Source: Ilyonectria destructans
Lineage: Eukaryota; Ascomycota; Sordariomycetes; Hypocreales; Nectriaceae
Length of the DNA: 64,000 bases
Direction of reading: 5' to 3'
Assembly (NCBI GenBank): GCA_020740775.1
Contig: JAHEWK010000019.1
Span: forward strand, 1,054,001-1,118,000
Shown piece by piece: positions 1-14,470 of this stretch (positions within the stretch are counted from its first letter, which is position 1; each line of letters begins with the position of its first letter). The notes beneath the pieces are model-generated. The model did no database searches, was not told where the DNA came from, and saw only the letters and a program-made list of their open reading frames with translations. The position numbers and the translations under genes are program-made.

Positions 1-49
1 CACTACTGGCGGATCTGGAATATTTTACTGCTCCCAAGGGTTATAAGTA

Positions 50-1130
50 ATGTCTCTCCTCCCTTTTAAGTCTGTTTCTCAGACTCTAGAAATAATAAAC
101 TCAGACTACAAGCGCCTAACTCAGTTAGGTTTCGGCGGAAAAGAGGTCATAGAGTTATCAAAAGTACGTATTGCTATTTTAAAAGGGAATACTAACTTAA
201 AAGGGCCAAATAAGCCAAATAAGTTAAGTAAAGATCAGTATCAGCAAATACAGGCTTATCATTCAGGTGGTGCAGGAAATAATACACCTACACAGGGCAA
301 ATCTTCTGGAATTCCGCTAGTAATACGGGCAGAATCTCCATAGAAATACTATATAAAATTATCGATAATAGCCTTTAATCTGGGTGGGGGTGTTATTATT
401 GCAAAAGGACGATTATTACCTAAACCTGTGGGATTACAAAAGATCCCTAAGGAAAAAGCAACGATAGATACACTTGCTAAATTGTAAAAGCTTCGGCATA
501 TGAATATTTACTTTGCCCTAGAAGTATTTATAACTGATAAATTTATTTATATTATTTTCGAGTAAATAGACCTTACCCTAGAGTATCTTATAATATCTGC
601 TGCCTACTCTAGTTTGTAACAGCTTACTATAATTTTAGGTCAGGTAGGTTTTCTGGTTGATTTTTGAAATTTATATACTGAGATAGTAGATTTTGGATAG
701 CTTAGTATACTTAGAAACTAAAGGTATTAGTTATGGACTTTTAAATTGTAAAAATATTCTGGTTAATAAAAGTGGTCTTGTGAAGTTAGGTAAGTGAGAG
801 TGCTTTTATTTCTATTTATTAAAGAGCTAATTAGGGTACTAGGATAATAGGAGGCATACTAAAGTATGTCAATCGCGAGGAGAAGTTAAGATGTATACAA
901 TTTTGGGCTGGTAACTATGCAAATTATGCAGAAGTATAAACCGGACGATAGAGCTATTAGGGTGGCTGACCCTAGTTATTGGGGTGATTATGCCCAGTTA
1001 ATTATTCAATTTGTATCGGATATTCTATTGGCAATATCGGCCATAAAACTCCAAAAGGTTAGTTAAGCTTTTTGCAAACTGAGGATAACTGTCTAATCTT
1101 ATTCCTCTCAGTATAATTTTATAGAATCAA
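50..1130 (+). pseudogene. RIP-degraded protein-kinase-like gene, possibly 5'-partial
   Basis: One reading frame runs from the ATG at 50 to about 1,130, broken by many TAA/TAG/TGA stops that mostly sit where Q or W is expected. The first 97 codons are open, with a motif 'FGGKEVIELSKVRIAILKG', and form an N-terminal region I cannot name. After the stop near 343 the same frame shows kinase-like pieces: a glycine-rich start (GGGVIIAKG), 'LRHMNIYFALEVF' followed by a hinge-like 'IIFE*IDLTLEYLI', and near 890-960 'DVYNFGLVTMQIM', which resembles subdomain IX (DVxSFGxV) of Ser/Thr kinases. The catalytic HRD loop and DFG are not clear; an 'IVDFG' occurs near 685. The family is inferred from motif order. 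The gene is non-functional, and the true start could lie before the window. Confidence 0.55.
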
Positions 1131-2410
1131 TTTAGAAAGAGAATAGATACTGGGAACTTAAAAACCTATGGAATTTAATAGTCTCCGCTCAGTATACAGC
1201 TTAATGAAATTACTATTTTATTCTGTATAAATTAATAAGCTGAGGCCAGTTCTCTGGATTATACAGTATTATATTATATTACTACTTGTTAAAGTCCGTC
1301 TGTATTATAGTGTAGGAGTGGTAATAGAAGGGAAATAGACTTAATTTAACTTTAATAATAAAGCTTAAGTTACACTAAAGATACCCAATTCTACGCAGCG
1401 TATATAAGTGGGCAAGCAATAGGAATGTTCTCCAAAGAAATATTCAACTCTTTTAAAAAGAAATATTATTATGTTTTGGAACCCTCTGAATAAGTACCCG
1501 TAAACCTAATAGAAGGTTCCTTATATTCTAAGAGATTTTTATTAACTATTTATCTCTTTATTATAGTATATTAAAAGATTCTATACTTAGCAGCTCCTGC
1601 TCTTCTACCACCCAAGCTATACTTACTAAGTTATTAACTTCTTCGATAAGATACTTAGAACTTATTATAAAGCTAGTATTTGGGATTAGTATAAATTGGA
1701 AGATCCTATAGAGCTACAGTTACTAATGAATGAATTCTAAAGTACTACGTTAGATAAATCTATATAAGCTAGAAAAATGGACTTACTCTTGTATTATACT
1801 TTATAGGCTAATCCAATATTAGTCAGCAATAGATCTTTACCTATAGTGGATTTATAAACCTCTGCTCATTCTTTAATGCCTATTAATGCACTCTATAGTT
1901 CGCCCTATTAGAAAAACCTACTTTATGTATAGAACTTCTATTTAACTGATAAGTCTATTTTCTCGCCCATCCTGTCCACTTTAGCCATTAATTGTCAATA
2001 TATCTCTCCCTTAGTTGCCCTTTTTATTATGAGTTTCTATCCCGCTTAATTAAGGAGGATAACTTATATAACGCTACTCATATCGATATCAAACCTATTA
2101 TCTTAAGGTTGATATTACTCTGGTTCCGGGGCGGAAGTAGTTGGTATAGTAGATTGGATACGCCTGGAAGGATATAAGTTCAATAATATAGATTCCAGTC
2201 TATTTCTATATCTTCCTTAGGCTTGTGGTGCCCGTCTACTGATTGTAGTGCGGGTGGTTTGTAGAAAATAAGATATTATAATAAGCTGATAGAATAGTAC
2301 TGTATAATAACTCTTAATATCCTGTAAATTCTATATAATTTATTTCCAGTCTCTTATAGCTGGGTATGCAGGTGATGTTAGTCCGGCGTGCCAGTTAATT
2401 TCTTGACGGC
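1131..2410. other. AT-rich RIP-degraded stretch, no gene recognised
   Basis: Stops are dense in all frames and TpA is abundant. The longest open frame (1,992-2,177, 61 codons) has no recognisable motif. I see no RNA gene or repeat here. Confidence 0.5.
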
Positions 2411-2411
2411 T

Positions 2412-2840
2412 GTAATAGATCCGATAATATTTATGTGAAATACGTAAGAGTAAGGATACTGCTTGTTTTGTCGTCTTGATATAAGTAGGGGTGTAGTTGG
2501 TAATTTAGTCTAGGATGGTCTGCAAAGGGTCAGTTTCTTGGTACGTACAATAGATCCGATGATACTTACGTAAAATATATAAGGGCAAGGATATGCTCTG
2601 AATGTAAGCAGGGATGGTTGTATCTTCATCTGGTGGCGTTATAAACGGTCAGTGCTCACAGAGTCCACTTTAGCCTTGTACTGCAGTCCCAAAGAGTCAG
2701 TGGCCCATAAAGGATCCGATAATATTTACGTAAAATACATAAGGGCAAGAATGTACTCTGAATATAAGCAGGGATATGGTTGTATCTTTATCTTACAGCG
2801 CTATAAACAGTCGGTGCCTATAGATCCACTTTAGTAGTAC
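2412..2840. repeat. Three degenerate tandem units of about 135-160 bp
   Basis: The block 'GATCCGATAATATTTACGTA' and its variants recurs near 2,418, 2,553 and 2,712. Each time it is followed by an 'AAATAnATAAGGGCAAG' block. In the last two units it continues through an 'AAGCAGGGAT..GGTTGTATCTT' block, a 'GCGnTATAAACnGTC' block and 'GATCCACTTTAG' or 'GTCCACTTTAG'. Differences are mainly transitions plus small indels. The units may be decayed coding repeats (WD40-type was considered) or a satellite; I could not assign them to a protein family in either strand. Confidence 0.6.
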
Positions 2841-5002
2841 TACGGAGCCAAAAAACATCAGTGTTCAGCTGCTTTACTCGAAAAGTTAGCCATATATAGC
2901 CGTTCTTATAGAGGCTGTTTATGGATGTTCTTTATTTTGGGGATGCTTTTGGATAAATATTAGTATTTGGAAATTCTTCCTAAGGTTTTTTTACGTAAGT
3001 TTTAATTATAGCTGACCAGAAATATAGTAATATCCGGCGGAGAATACTGCTAGTACGACTACAGCGACCAGGCAGTTAGAGTGTCCCAACTTAGCCTATA
3101 ACACCGGAGATTGATTCTATAAGGTATGAAATTTAACTCGCGATATTAGCTGCCTATCTAACCAGTAATAGTGCTACTATTAAATGGAGCCAAAATGATC
3201 CACTTAATCGACTTAAATATAACGAAATTCAACTAGATTTATGGGTTTTTACCTAGATAACTTGGGATATACTAATAAGAATGGGATATAGATTAAATTA
3301 ACAGCTCAAGCAACAATATGACATATATATGAACTAAGGCGTGCTGAAATCTAATAGTTAATAAATATAATGGATAGGTATCTATTACTTAAAGAGGAGT
3401 AAGTTTCAAATCCCAGATTAACCTTCAATCTTTCTTATAAGTATACTTAGGTTACTTAAGATTAAGGACGCATAAGTAGTTTTGCTGTGTTTTTTAAATC
3501 GGTTTTGCTGACTTGAATGCTTAAACTCAGCTTACCTACTTTTATCCGTAAGGTAAAAGCCGAGATTAAGAAGGTTATAGAGTCCTCTCTGGTGGATAAA
3601 GAAGTATAAGACTTAATAGACTCTAACTACCTTAAGTACTAAAATTAGATTCTGTGTGTGCTTTTAGACCTAGTATTGCAGGTTTTATACCTGGTTTATT
3701 AATTATCCTATTCTTTGAGTACTGTTGTGACTTTTATTAATATAGAGTCTGTATGGTGATCCTTATAGTTTTGTCAGCCAGTCAAGCTGTGCTGGGCCTA
3801 GAAGTACTTGTCATATAGCTAGAAAGTCCCTAGTATGTAATTAGCCGATGTTAAGCTGAGCAGACTATGTTTCTCTTTCCGTCCTTAGTTTTAGATATAG
3901 TATATACAGAGCAAAAGGCTTAGGGTATGCCTTTCCTTCAGATATACACCTTTAATATAAGAGCTTTAAAGAGCTCTAAATCTAATTTTGACAGAACTGT
4001 GTCTATTAAGTATGTCACGATCTATTTAAACCCAACCCGAGAGTAATATTTGTTATCTGAGAACCCCAAGAAGTATCTATATTCTATCTTTAATTTAGTG
4101 GATGTTTATATGGCTATAAATATAATCTACTTCTTGCCTTTAGTGATAATGTATTTAAAGGTTTGAATGTTGCAATACAGCACTTCCGATTGACAGCAAT
4201 ATGAATTCCACTAACTAAAGTCAAGGTGACCAAGCCTCTAGCTTTTAGACCCAGGGAGAGTCTAAGTTTCAGAAATTGATCGACAAATATTAAGGAATGC
4301 TTCTCGAGGATGCGTAAAGTCTTATTCGAGCTCGCTTCTTTGCTGCGAGTATAGTGTTATAGCTCCTGATAGCCACCAAGGTATTGTTCCCTCTGGCCTA
4401 TATACACTTGTGGAATTTCTATATCCTGAGGCAAGCTGCGATTGTTGTAAAGCCCGTTCTTAGGGTTGTAATAAACTGGCCCTTCCCCTGTGCTAACTTA
4501 TTTGTGTGTCTTATTATGGTGGCTATACTATTGTGGCTCTGGTGGCTATACAGATAAAGCTTCCTCTGGCTGGTATTTTATATCCTGCTGTAAGTACACT
4601 CCTGAACTGCATACTATTTTCTAATTAATTCAATTAGTTCTCTACTAGTAAATGCAGCGATAAAACTAATCCCTCTTTCTATTGGGTTAATTTTAGATGC
4701 AGCTACTGTTGCCACTGTATTTAAAGCTGGGACTGTACTGCTTTTTTGTGGCGGGGCCTATTTGATCTATGGCACGGTTTCTATACTGAGACAAAAAAGC
4801 CGGGGCTGATGGGTGGAGGAAGCCTCTGCAGCTGTGGAATTTCTATAATAATATATATTGAAAGATTAAAGCTAAGAAATTAAATTATGTCCTTATAATT
4901 AAAATAATTTTAGGAGGACCTTCTAGTAATTTTAGATATCCTCTATCTTAACTTCGAAATATATAATATCTTTAGCGTTATGCTTATTGGCGTAATTACT
5001 AG
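2841..5002. other. AT-rich RIP-degraded stretch, no gene recognised
   Basis: No open frame above 60 codons and no family motif seen on either strand. Short hydrophobic stretches near 4,640-4,830 are isolated and unassigned. Confidence 0.45.
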
Positions 5003-5395
5003 TCAGTCCGAAGGATTTCTTGCTCATGGCGTAACCAACCTTCTGGATTTACCTTAAAATGCTTTACGATATGGGGCTGGAAGTTGACACTCTCCTGGAC
5101 ATAGCCGTCCCAAAATTTAGCAATTTCGGTTAACCAATTCTCTAATACATAAGTATTTCTAGAATTGCTTTACTGTAGCGCTTTTAAAAGTAGTTAAAGT
5201 ACTTTAGTGGCTATTTCTTCGTCTTTACCCTCTCCTTTAGGCTTGCCGTAGAGCTACACAAGATAGGTTTTAAGATTTCATTGGAGCAATATCTGGTCAA
5301 GCATTACACTGCAAATTGCATCCTCTAGATGCGATTTAATGACTGCTTTTTTCCAGGCTCCGATTTAAAGATTAGACTTCCATCTGTAACTATCA
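5003..5395 (-). pseudogene. Unidentified RIP-degraded coding fragment
   Basis: Read on the minus strand, one frame stays protein-like for roughly 120 codons with only a few stops (TGA/TAG/TAA, each at a plausible W or Q position). Visible pieces include 'LEDAICSVMLDQILLQ', 'LYGKPKGEGKDEEIATKVL', 'ENWLTEIAKFWDGYVQESV' and 'FKVNPEGWLRHEQEILRTD'. Composition is that of a soluble, helical protein. I do not recognise the family. It is probably one exon of a larger lost gene. Confidence 0.3.
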
Positions 5396-6230
5396 TATTA
5401 TACAGCCTCATTCCAAGATACCAAAAGATCTCAGGTAATATATTCTTGTGGTTCCCATAACGCCTGCATAAGTAAACAATCTGACTATTAAATAAGAAAG
5501 TAAGTCTTGCTGTTTACCTCGCCCTGGGCGAGTAGTTCATCGACAGGCCAGTACTGGCTACCATTATTAGAGACTATAATAGTTAATACTATTGAAGCAA
5601 TACCGTACTGTACGTATAGAGGTTGGCAGCTCTGACTCGGGAAAAAAGTAATCCAATTGGTTATAGTAAGATAAGAGTAGTCCAGGCATATATAATATCA
5701 AAAAGAGAGGGAATATATATATAGGAGCCTTACCCCTGGTGGTATGCCTGGACCCCACCTCTCTATAATACTTATTTCTGATTATCTAATATAAAGCGGT
5801 TAGGCCAGATCTAAGCCTATTATTTAAGATTAAAAGTGCGGTTTAAAAATGATTATTTAGGACGAAATAGTTCTATGGTGTTGGGTTTTTATTATAACCA
5901 ATAACGTAAGAATATAGTTATTACCCTCTTACACGAAATAGGTAAGACTTTAGGGATCTTTGGCGTGGGGTTTTTAAATTGACGTGTGTTAGTATATCTA
6001 GCCTGTTGTGGTATTGGGAGTCTCTGGCAAACCAGATTACGTATTTGGATCCCAAGACTTCACCCGTTATAAGATAAGCCTGAGATTTAATTATTCTTTC
6101 CTGGTGTACTCATTACTGGCATAAAGAGGCAATTATTATTCTTCTATATATTTAATTAATATAGAATCTTTATTTAAATAAGGACGACTATAGTACTGTA
6201 CAGTATCTCTATATTTTACACGTTATCAAT

Positions 6231-6743
6231 ATGCCCCGCAATAAGCTCCAGCTCTATATTGTATTGTATACTTATGGAGATGGAGAAATACTTAAAGACG
6301 AGTTAGTCGGCCAGTCTATTAGTTGATACTTAGAAATACTGATATAAATTAGGTACACCTAGGACTTTATAATTGCACCTAAAGTCCAGTCGACCAGGAG
6401 TAATAACAAATTATTTACCGCAAATAGGAAGAGGAAGAATAGTGAGGAGAATTGCGACCAGTCGGTATGGTTACACCCAGAATTGGATAGGCCCTTAATA
6501 TTAAGTCCTACTCCTCTAGTTCGCATTATAGTTGGTAAAGTCAGAAGCAAAACTTAACTTCTATCTATTTTGCAGCTATATCAGCCAGACATTAAGGGAC
6601 TGAATAATATGAAGTGGGCTAAAGAGGCTCTATATGCAGTTATGGAAGATAATATTGCTCTTGGCATATCTGTCAGAGATTGGGAGTCTCTTCAAAAGGT
6701 AGCTGAATGGTTCGCCAACCTGAAGAAGAATGCCAATAGATAG
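6231..6743 (+). pseudogene. RIP-degraded small uncharacterised fungal protein
   Basis: Starting at ATG 6,231 ('MPRNKLQLYIVLYTYGDGE') a single frame runs to a TAG at 6,741 with four internal stops (TGA, TAA, TAG, TAA). Later pieces are 'DFIIAPKV', 'PTPLVRIIVGKV' and a well-preserved C-terminus 'NNMKWAKEALYAVMEDN...VRDWESLQKVAEWF'. The arrangement resembles a family of about 170-residue uncharacterised fungal proteins that begin with MPRNKLQL-like sequence; that match is from memory and no function is known. The constant frame and absence of indels point to point-mutation decay only. Confidence 0.4.
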
Positions 6744-7194
6744 TCTGGATAAGTAACTTATAATGCAGAAGAGATACCGATATAGGATATACTTGAAAAT
6801 AGATAAGTGAGATATGGGATATTTATGTAGTGATGCAGATTGTCAGGTTAGAGGTGGAAATATTATTAATAAATTGATAAATTACATACTATCTAGAGTA
6901 AGAGTCCACTTTCTGTTCCTTAACTAGAAATATAACTTCCATAACTCTTCAAATTCAGACCCATAAATCTTTTATTTTCTCCTAAGATCTATCTTTTAAT
7001 CGATCTCGCAAAAGTAAATACAGTTCTATTGATAAATATAAAGGTATATCGATTTTAAATAAGAATATAAAAATAAATAACTTTATGCTTCTAAAGACGG
7101 TAAATAATACTATATCAGTTATTATTACCTCTGTATCCAGCTCTGCGACCTTATTGACGGATATATTATCTCCAACTTTGGTCAATAATAAATA
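6744..7194. other. AT-rich spacer, no gene recognised
   Basis: A minus-strand open frame of 67 codons (6,982-7,185) is rich in I, L and F as expected of AT-rich sequence and shows no motif. Nothing else is seen. Confidence 0.45.
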
Positions 7195-10100
7195 GGCTGG
7201 CTCTGCCTAAAGAGGAGAAGGAATTGGTATTATTAGCTTCCTCACTGCTGTATTAAGTATATCAGCAGTATTTGTAATTTAACTTATAATTTTTGTGATT
7301 TTGCGGAATAAATTGGCTTGTATTTTGTCTGTTTATACACCCTATTGTGTGTGGATACCCCCTCTGATATTATCCCCAGCAAGCTAAAGACATACTTGGT
7401 ACCCGAGCGGCAGCGAAGCGACCCTCCGCCAATATTATTTTGGGGTATGATTAGAACATTATGGAACGTTAGTGACCAGGAAATTATTTATAAGTGTGGT
7501 CTTGATGTATACTTCTTCTTGCGCTATTTGAAGACTCTTTTAGTCATCTTCATTCCCATCTGTTCTATATTCATGCCTTTGATGCCCCTTAACTTCATCA
7601 ATAGCAGGGGCTCTTAACTCAATATGCAAGAGAAAGACTCTATAAGAACGAATTCCTCGACAGTTACTGGGCTAGATACCCTAGTATGGGGTAATATTAG
7701 CCCCCAAAATACCAGCCGATATAGTGTCCACCTGCTATTAGCCATTCTAGTGGTTATCTGGGTATGTATTATGCTTTTTCTTGAACTATAAGTATATATA
7801 AAGGTGCGCCAAGATTATCTCATAAGTGCAGAACACCGCCTTAGAGCCTCAGCAACAACAGTGCTCATTAACTCTATACCCCCTAGGTAGCTGAGCGAGG
7901 AGGCCTTAGAGGGTCTTTTTGATTTCTTTCCAGGAGGGGTAAGGAATATTTAGTTAAATCGGGATCTATCGAAGCTACTCAGGAAGATCTCCCGCCGGAA
8001 TAAGATTCACTTAAAACTTAAATCTGCTGAGATGAATCTAATTAAAGCAGCGAATAAGGTTCAGGCAAAGAGAATAAAGATAATATAGATAAAGAAGCGG
8101 AAGACTTTAAGTAAGCCTCTGCCTGATTAAGGAAGCGCTATTCTTAAGTCCCTGCATACTCCCGTTCACTTTGTTTCTTTAATAAGAAGTGACTGTAATG
8201 GGAATGGGTTTATATTTAAAGAGGGTCTAAGAAAAGGATCGACTCTATATCCAGTTAATCCCAGGGAGTATATTCGACGAGAAGAGAGGCGAGCTCGGCT
8301 ACCATAAGGTACAGAAGTCTTACCAATAAGGGGCTTACTTATTAGAGAAGATATAAAATAGTGGCAGTTCTGAAAGCCACTATCCGGCTTTTCCTCCCTG
8401 AAGCCTTAAGGATCCGGACGTTGCAATAAGGTGCATCGGTATATAAAGCTATCTCTCTTACAGTATTTATAAAAGGTTTATATATTCTAAAGAGAGCCGG
8501 AAGGTAAAAAATACCCCAAATTATATAATATATATTACCAAATGGAATAATAAATCGACTTATGGGGAAAATACCTAAGAAAGAAAGATTGGCTATTATA
8601 TCGGCCTCCTCTATTTGGAGTAATATAGTTACCTGAACTTCCTCTTATTAATTCTAAAATTAATACTATATTTTGATGTCGATAAGAGCTGGCTTATTTA
8701 AATCTTGAAATTGAAGAGGACTAAAAGCATCCGGAAAAGTTCCCTTTACTGAATTCAGCCTTTATCCAGTTTAACAATCAGGTTGCAGCCCATATAGCCT
8801 GTTAAAGTGAAATATACTACTTCCCTAAGTATATAACGCCAAGAACGATTGAGATTTCGCCTAGAGATGTTATATAGGCGAATATAGCTGTGACCTGGTG
8901 GCAGGAGTGGCTCTTAATAATAGTTATTATTGGTATTCTATTGACGATGTTTCTTCTTTGGTCTCTCCCTGTAGCTTGGATAGCTGCATTAGGCCAACTA
9001 GAGCAACTCATTTAAACTAATATATAGCTGCAATTCCTCAGTTAGAGGAAGCTAATTGAAAATATAATTAAAGCAATTGCAGGTATTTTACCTTCAGTTA
9101 TTATAAGTCTTCTTCTCTATCTGGTTCCACTTATATTTAACTCTCTTGCATAACTAAAGGGAGCTAAAATGGGGTCTCAGAAGATTGAGTTTGTTTAGAT
9201 CTTTTATTTTACCTTCTTATTTATTCAACTATTCCTTATTGTCTTAATTATATCTTCTTTTGCTGTATCTTTAGACTAGCTATTGGAAAGTATCCAAAAA
9301 TTACAAACTGGATGAGATATCTTGGATCTACTAGCAACTAATCTTCCTAAGGGATCTAACTACTTCTTCTCTTATATGATTCTCCAGGCTCTCTTAACTA
9401 GCTCCAGTACCCTCCTTTAGGCTACTGCCGTTTTTACGTAGTATATAATTTTACGACTTGCTGATAGTATACCTCGTGAGAAATAGTTGCGAAATACCAA
9501 GTTAAATAAGATTAAGTGGGGGGCCTTCTTTCCAATATATACTAACTTTGCTTGCATTACTTTGATCTACTGCATTATTGCCCCCCTAATCTCCATTTTC
9601 GCTATTATTATATTTAGCCTCTTATAGCTTTCTCAGCGATATATAGTACTCTATATAACTAGATTTAATTAAGATACTGGAGGAGTCTTATATCCTCAGG
9701 CTATTAACCAGACTTTTACTGGAATATATATAATAGAGCTGTATATTACTGGTCTGTTGTTTCTTATTGAGGACGAGAATGAAGTCAATACTTATACAGT
9801 ATATGGAATAATAATGATAATTGTCCTTATTTATATAGCTCTATATCAGATACTCCTCAACTAGTCATTCGCACCCCTATTCCGTTACCTACTAATTACG
9901 CTTAAGGATGAAGCAGCACTTCGCGACGAAGTATTTTATTGCGCTTATAAGTACCAACCCAATCTCAATAGCAAAAAAGAAGAATAGGGATACCGAAAAG
10001 AGCTAGAGGCTCGGCGTGGTGAAGTACTTTATAATGGAATTAATAATAAAATCGAAGACTTAGAACCTTCGGTGCGAAATAAGCTTATTTATAACGCTTT

Positions 10101-10350
10101 TCAGCACGAAGCGCTATATGCCTGTTGCCCTACGGTGTGGATCCCTTATGATGAGCTTGATATTAGTAATAATAAGATTCGTCAGATATAAACCTATAGC
10201 GAATATATTTCAATTTGTAACGAGGGAGTAGCGCTCGATAGCGGAATGCGCATAATATACGAACGGAATCCGCCTGACTTTTTAGAGGAGGACTTAATTA
10301 ATTTATAAGAACTAGCTCTTTCTGGCCAATTAGTAGGACCTAGTAATTAA
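7195..10350 (+). pseudogene. RIP-degraded CSC1/OSCA-like (RSN1/PHM7 family) cation channel
   Basis: Conceptual reading recovers most of an OSCA/CSC1-type calcium-permeable channel. The N-terminal RSN1_TM region (about 7,210-7,790) has 'KCGLDVYFFLRYLKTLL', 'LMPLNFINSRGS' and 'GLDTLVWGNISPQNTSRY', then two membrane segments. The cytosolic PHM7-type region (7,800-8,700) has 'EHRLRASATTVLINSIPP'. The multi-pass core (8,760-9,950) has 'RTIEISPRDVI', 'GILPSVIISLLLYLVPLIF', 'FPIYTNFACITLIYCIIAPL' and 'YPQAINQTFTGIYI'. The C-terminal tail has 'CPTVWIPYDELDIS' and 'NPPDFLEEDLINL' before TAA 10,348. Many TAG/TAA codons fall where Q is expected. Family members are integral-membrane mechanosensitive or osmosensitive channels. 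It cannot be functional; the length looks complete apart from the uncertain start. Confidence 0.85.
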
Positions 10351-10969
10351 TAAGATTAGAGATACTTTAGTCAATGCTAATAATTGTGAGTGGTGTATGG
10401 ACCCCAATAAAACTCCATCGGGCTGCTTGTAGTAGGATTAGCAATTAACTGTATTGCATTAAGTGGATAGATAAGATCACGTGTGTAAAAACTCTTAATA
10501 TTCTTTCTATTTAATAAGGGTCTTTAGGTTAGTCTTATAGACAAGGAAAATAACGATAACCTCAGATAACCTCAGACAACTGAGACGCTGCGGATACTTC
10601 AGGGTCGGAGGGAGAGATAATAGGAAGGAGATGATTATAGAGATTATTACTATACACTTTATATATATTGTTTATTTATACACGAGTTGATATTATTCAT
10701 TTTAAGTACTATAATAGGTTTTAGCAAACGGAGAGTATGAGAGCTATTCAATAAGTATCTACCCTATACTTAAAGAGGCTATTACTATCCATAATCTAAT
10801 CTTTCTGAATAAAGCAATTAGATAGCCAGATTAACCTATAAAAGTAAATTTAATAAGAAGCAATAAGGTAGAAATACTTTATGATATATATACGTAAAAA
10901 GAAACCAGAATTCTCTTAGAGAAAGCTATAGCTAACTACAGACCTTTAGGTATAGTAGTATATACGGAC
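10351..10969. other. AT-rich spacer between two gene fossils
   Basis: No open frame of note and no motif. It holds the 3' flank of the plus-strand channel fossil and the 3' flank of the minus-strand chitinase fossil, which are convergent. Confidence 0.45.
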
Positions 10970-12420
<1,451 letters not shown>

Positions 12421-12794
12421 AGGGCAGAGCAGTAATATGGATTAAAAGGATATAGTATTATAGACCTGGAATTACTAGCGTAACAATTTCATTTGTAGTT
12501 AAATATACACTCGTAAGTCAAATAATAGCTGTTAGTGGAGTCTAGGGGCTGTTAACTTCTGGGTATTAGGGATAGCCTTACGTACAACTAGACTGCAGCT
12601 ATATAATTGCACTGAGGGCTGAAATATGCGAATTTTTGGACTATCCGGCAACTAGAATATTTACCAAATTTGGACCACTGCGTAAAAGATAATACGTTAT
12701 TTTGAAAAGAGCTGCGAAATTGTATTGGTTCGGGTGATTTTAGCTGCTGCCTTTAATTAGTTACACTCTACCCAACAATACATACTGTACAATC

Positions 12795-14460
12795 TTGCCA
12801 TCTTTTACTTCTTTTCATTATTCGCTTTCGGCATTATATGCAGTGGGAGATGGCATCCGCCACTATACAAACCCAGATTCTGTATCAATTGGGTATTCTA
12901 AGCGAGGAATATACCTGGAAGGTTATATGCCCTTTTCAATTATTCTATCAGCTAGGCGCATAAAAAAATCTCATACGGGTTATAGGTGCTTTATGATAGC
13001 CTTAAATCCACGATATCCCGATCCTTAGATCCAAATCGCCATATTCGTTATATATTTACTGGGTTAAAAGAGGCAACACCTGCAGCTCCACTTATAACCC
13101 CATTACCTAATATAATCTCCAGTAGCTCAGACGAAAATATTGTGCGTTATTATTATGTGGATGGCTCGCTAGATCCTCTAGAAAGAGAGTGTAATGGAAT
13201 TTCATTAAAGCGTCGGCAGCCTGAACTGGATAATGAATCTTTATCTGCACCCGGAAGTGAATTCGAGAAAAATCCCGAAGTAATTGTTCCTGGTTTTGAT
13301 TCTGCAGCATCTGGGGAATCTGGTGACCAGACCCAATTTAAGTTACTAAAGCGGCGCAGGTTTAGATGCATAAGATCTGTTACAGATTTTAAAGAAGAGA
13401 GATTTGCTAAACTTAATAAAATAACCAGAACTCGGTTGCAGCTAAATATTCGTGCTATTCTGGAAAAAGCATAGCACTTGTTTAGCGCGCTATATGAGAC
13501 CAAGCCAGAGCAGCCTCAAATTTTCGAAGTTGATTTATTGGTGAAATAGTTATATATATAACTTTAAATAGAGGAAAGAGAAATAGTATATACGGAAGGC
13601 AAATGTCTGTTAACTATAATGAGGATGCGATATACTGCAATACATTTAGCTGAAGTATACAAACCAAAAAGGCGGGAACTGGAAAAGGTCTTAGATGTAA
13701 GATCTGGTTGCAAGGAGTCAGAGAAGCGCCAGCGACTTTTACGCGATATAGCTCTGGATGATATCGTTTGTGAATGGTATTCTCTCCCTGCCTCGTGCGG
13801 AATTGATGCTAAGGATAGCTCGAGAGCTACGGTGGGGTATTGGCTGGAAGTAGGGCGGCCCATGCTAGCCATAGTCAGGCGCCTTGGAGAGGCAGCTTAT
13901 CTAGCTCCGGGACTACTTCTGGACCAAAAAGAGTGAGTTCTAATTTCTCTATTATGATTCATTCTTATATTCTGTTTGCCAGTCTGAAAAGAGTGGGTAT
14001 GCGGCAAATCGAGGACTTCAGCAACTACATCGATAAATATTATAAAGGCTTAAAACCTCAGTTGTATAAAATATCCCCAATTATTAAAACTTTACTAGTC
14101 TCAGGCTTCTTGGGACGATGGAGGCTTAATATTCAGCTTGTTAGCAGTGTTAAAGAACTATCTAGAGTGCAGAATCTTTCTATCAGCCACTGGATAAGTT
14201 ATTCTCGTTTTTTGGATGCTTTTGAGTATAGTAATGAGATAGATTAATTATATTATACGGTGGAAAACTTTGGTAATATGCTGGATTAATTCGAAATTAA
14301 TATTGATCCACAGGCAGCCGATTGTAACTCAGTTGATATTACTGAGGAAAACTACATCGATATGTTACAGGTTCTTTATGACTGGGGATCAACACCGACA
14401 GCTCCTTCGCCTATTGTTATTGATGTTCCTTAGGATGCTGATGAGCAGCACTAATAGGGG
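12795..14460 (+). pseudogene. Unidentified gene remnant in a less RIP-affected patch
   Basis: This patch is visibly less AT-rich than its flanks. An open stretch at 12,986-13,474 (162 codons) continues in the same frame, after a few stops, into 13,619-13,936 (105 codons). Further open pieces lie at 13,840-14,247, and a frame near 14,246-14,450 reads 'ENYIDMLQVLYDWGS'. The middle contains basic, charged sequence ('KLLKRRRFRCIRSVTDFKEERF', 'KPKRRELEKVLDVRSGCKES') and a Ser/Glu-rich segment. I recognise no domain. Frame changes imply at least one indel or unrecognised introns, so this could be one gene or two. Confidence 0.4.
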
Positions 14461-14470
14461 TTTAGAGTAA

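Noticed and set aside
5567..9011. Short minus-strand frames of 60-70 codons
   Set aside because: Typical I/L/Y-rich translations of AT-rich RIP DNA, or antisense to the channel and small-protein fossils.
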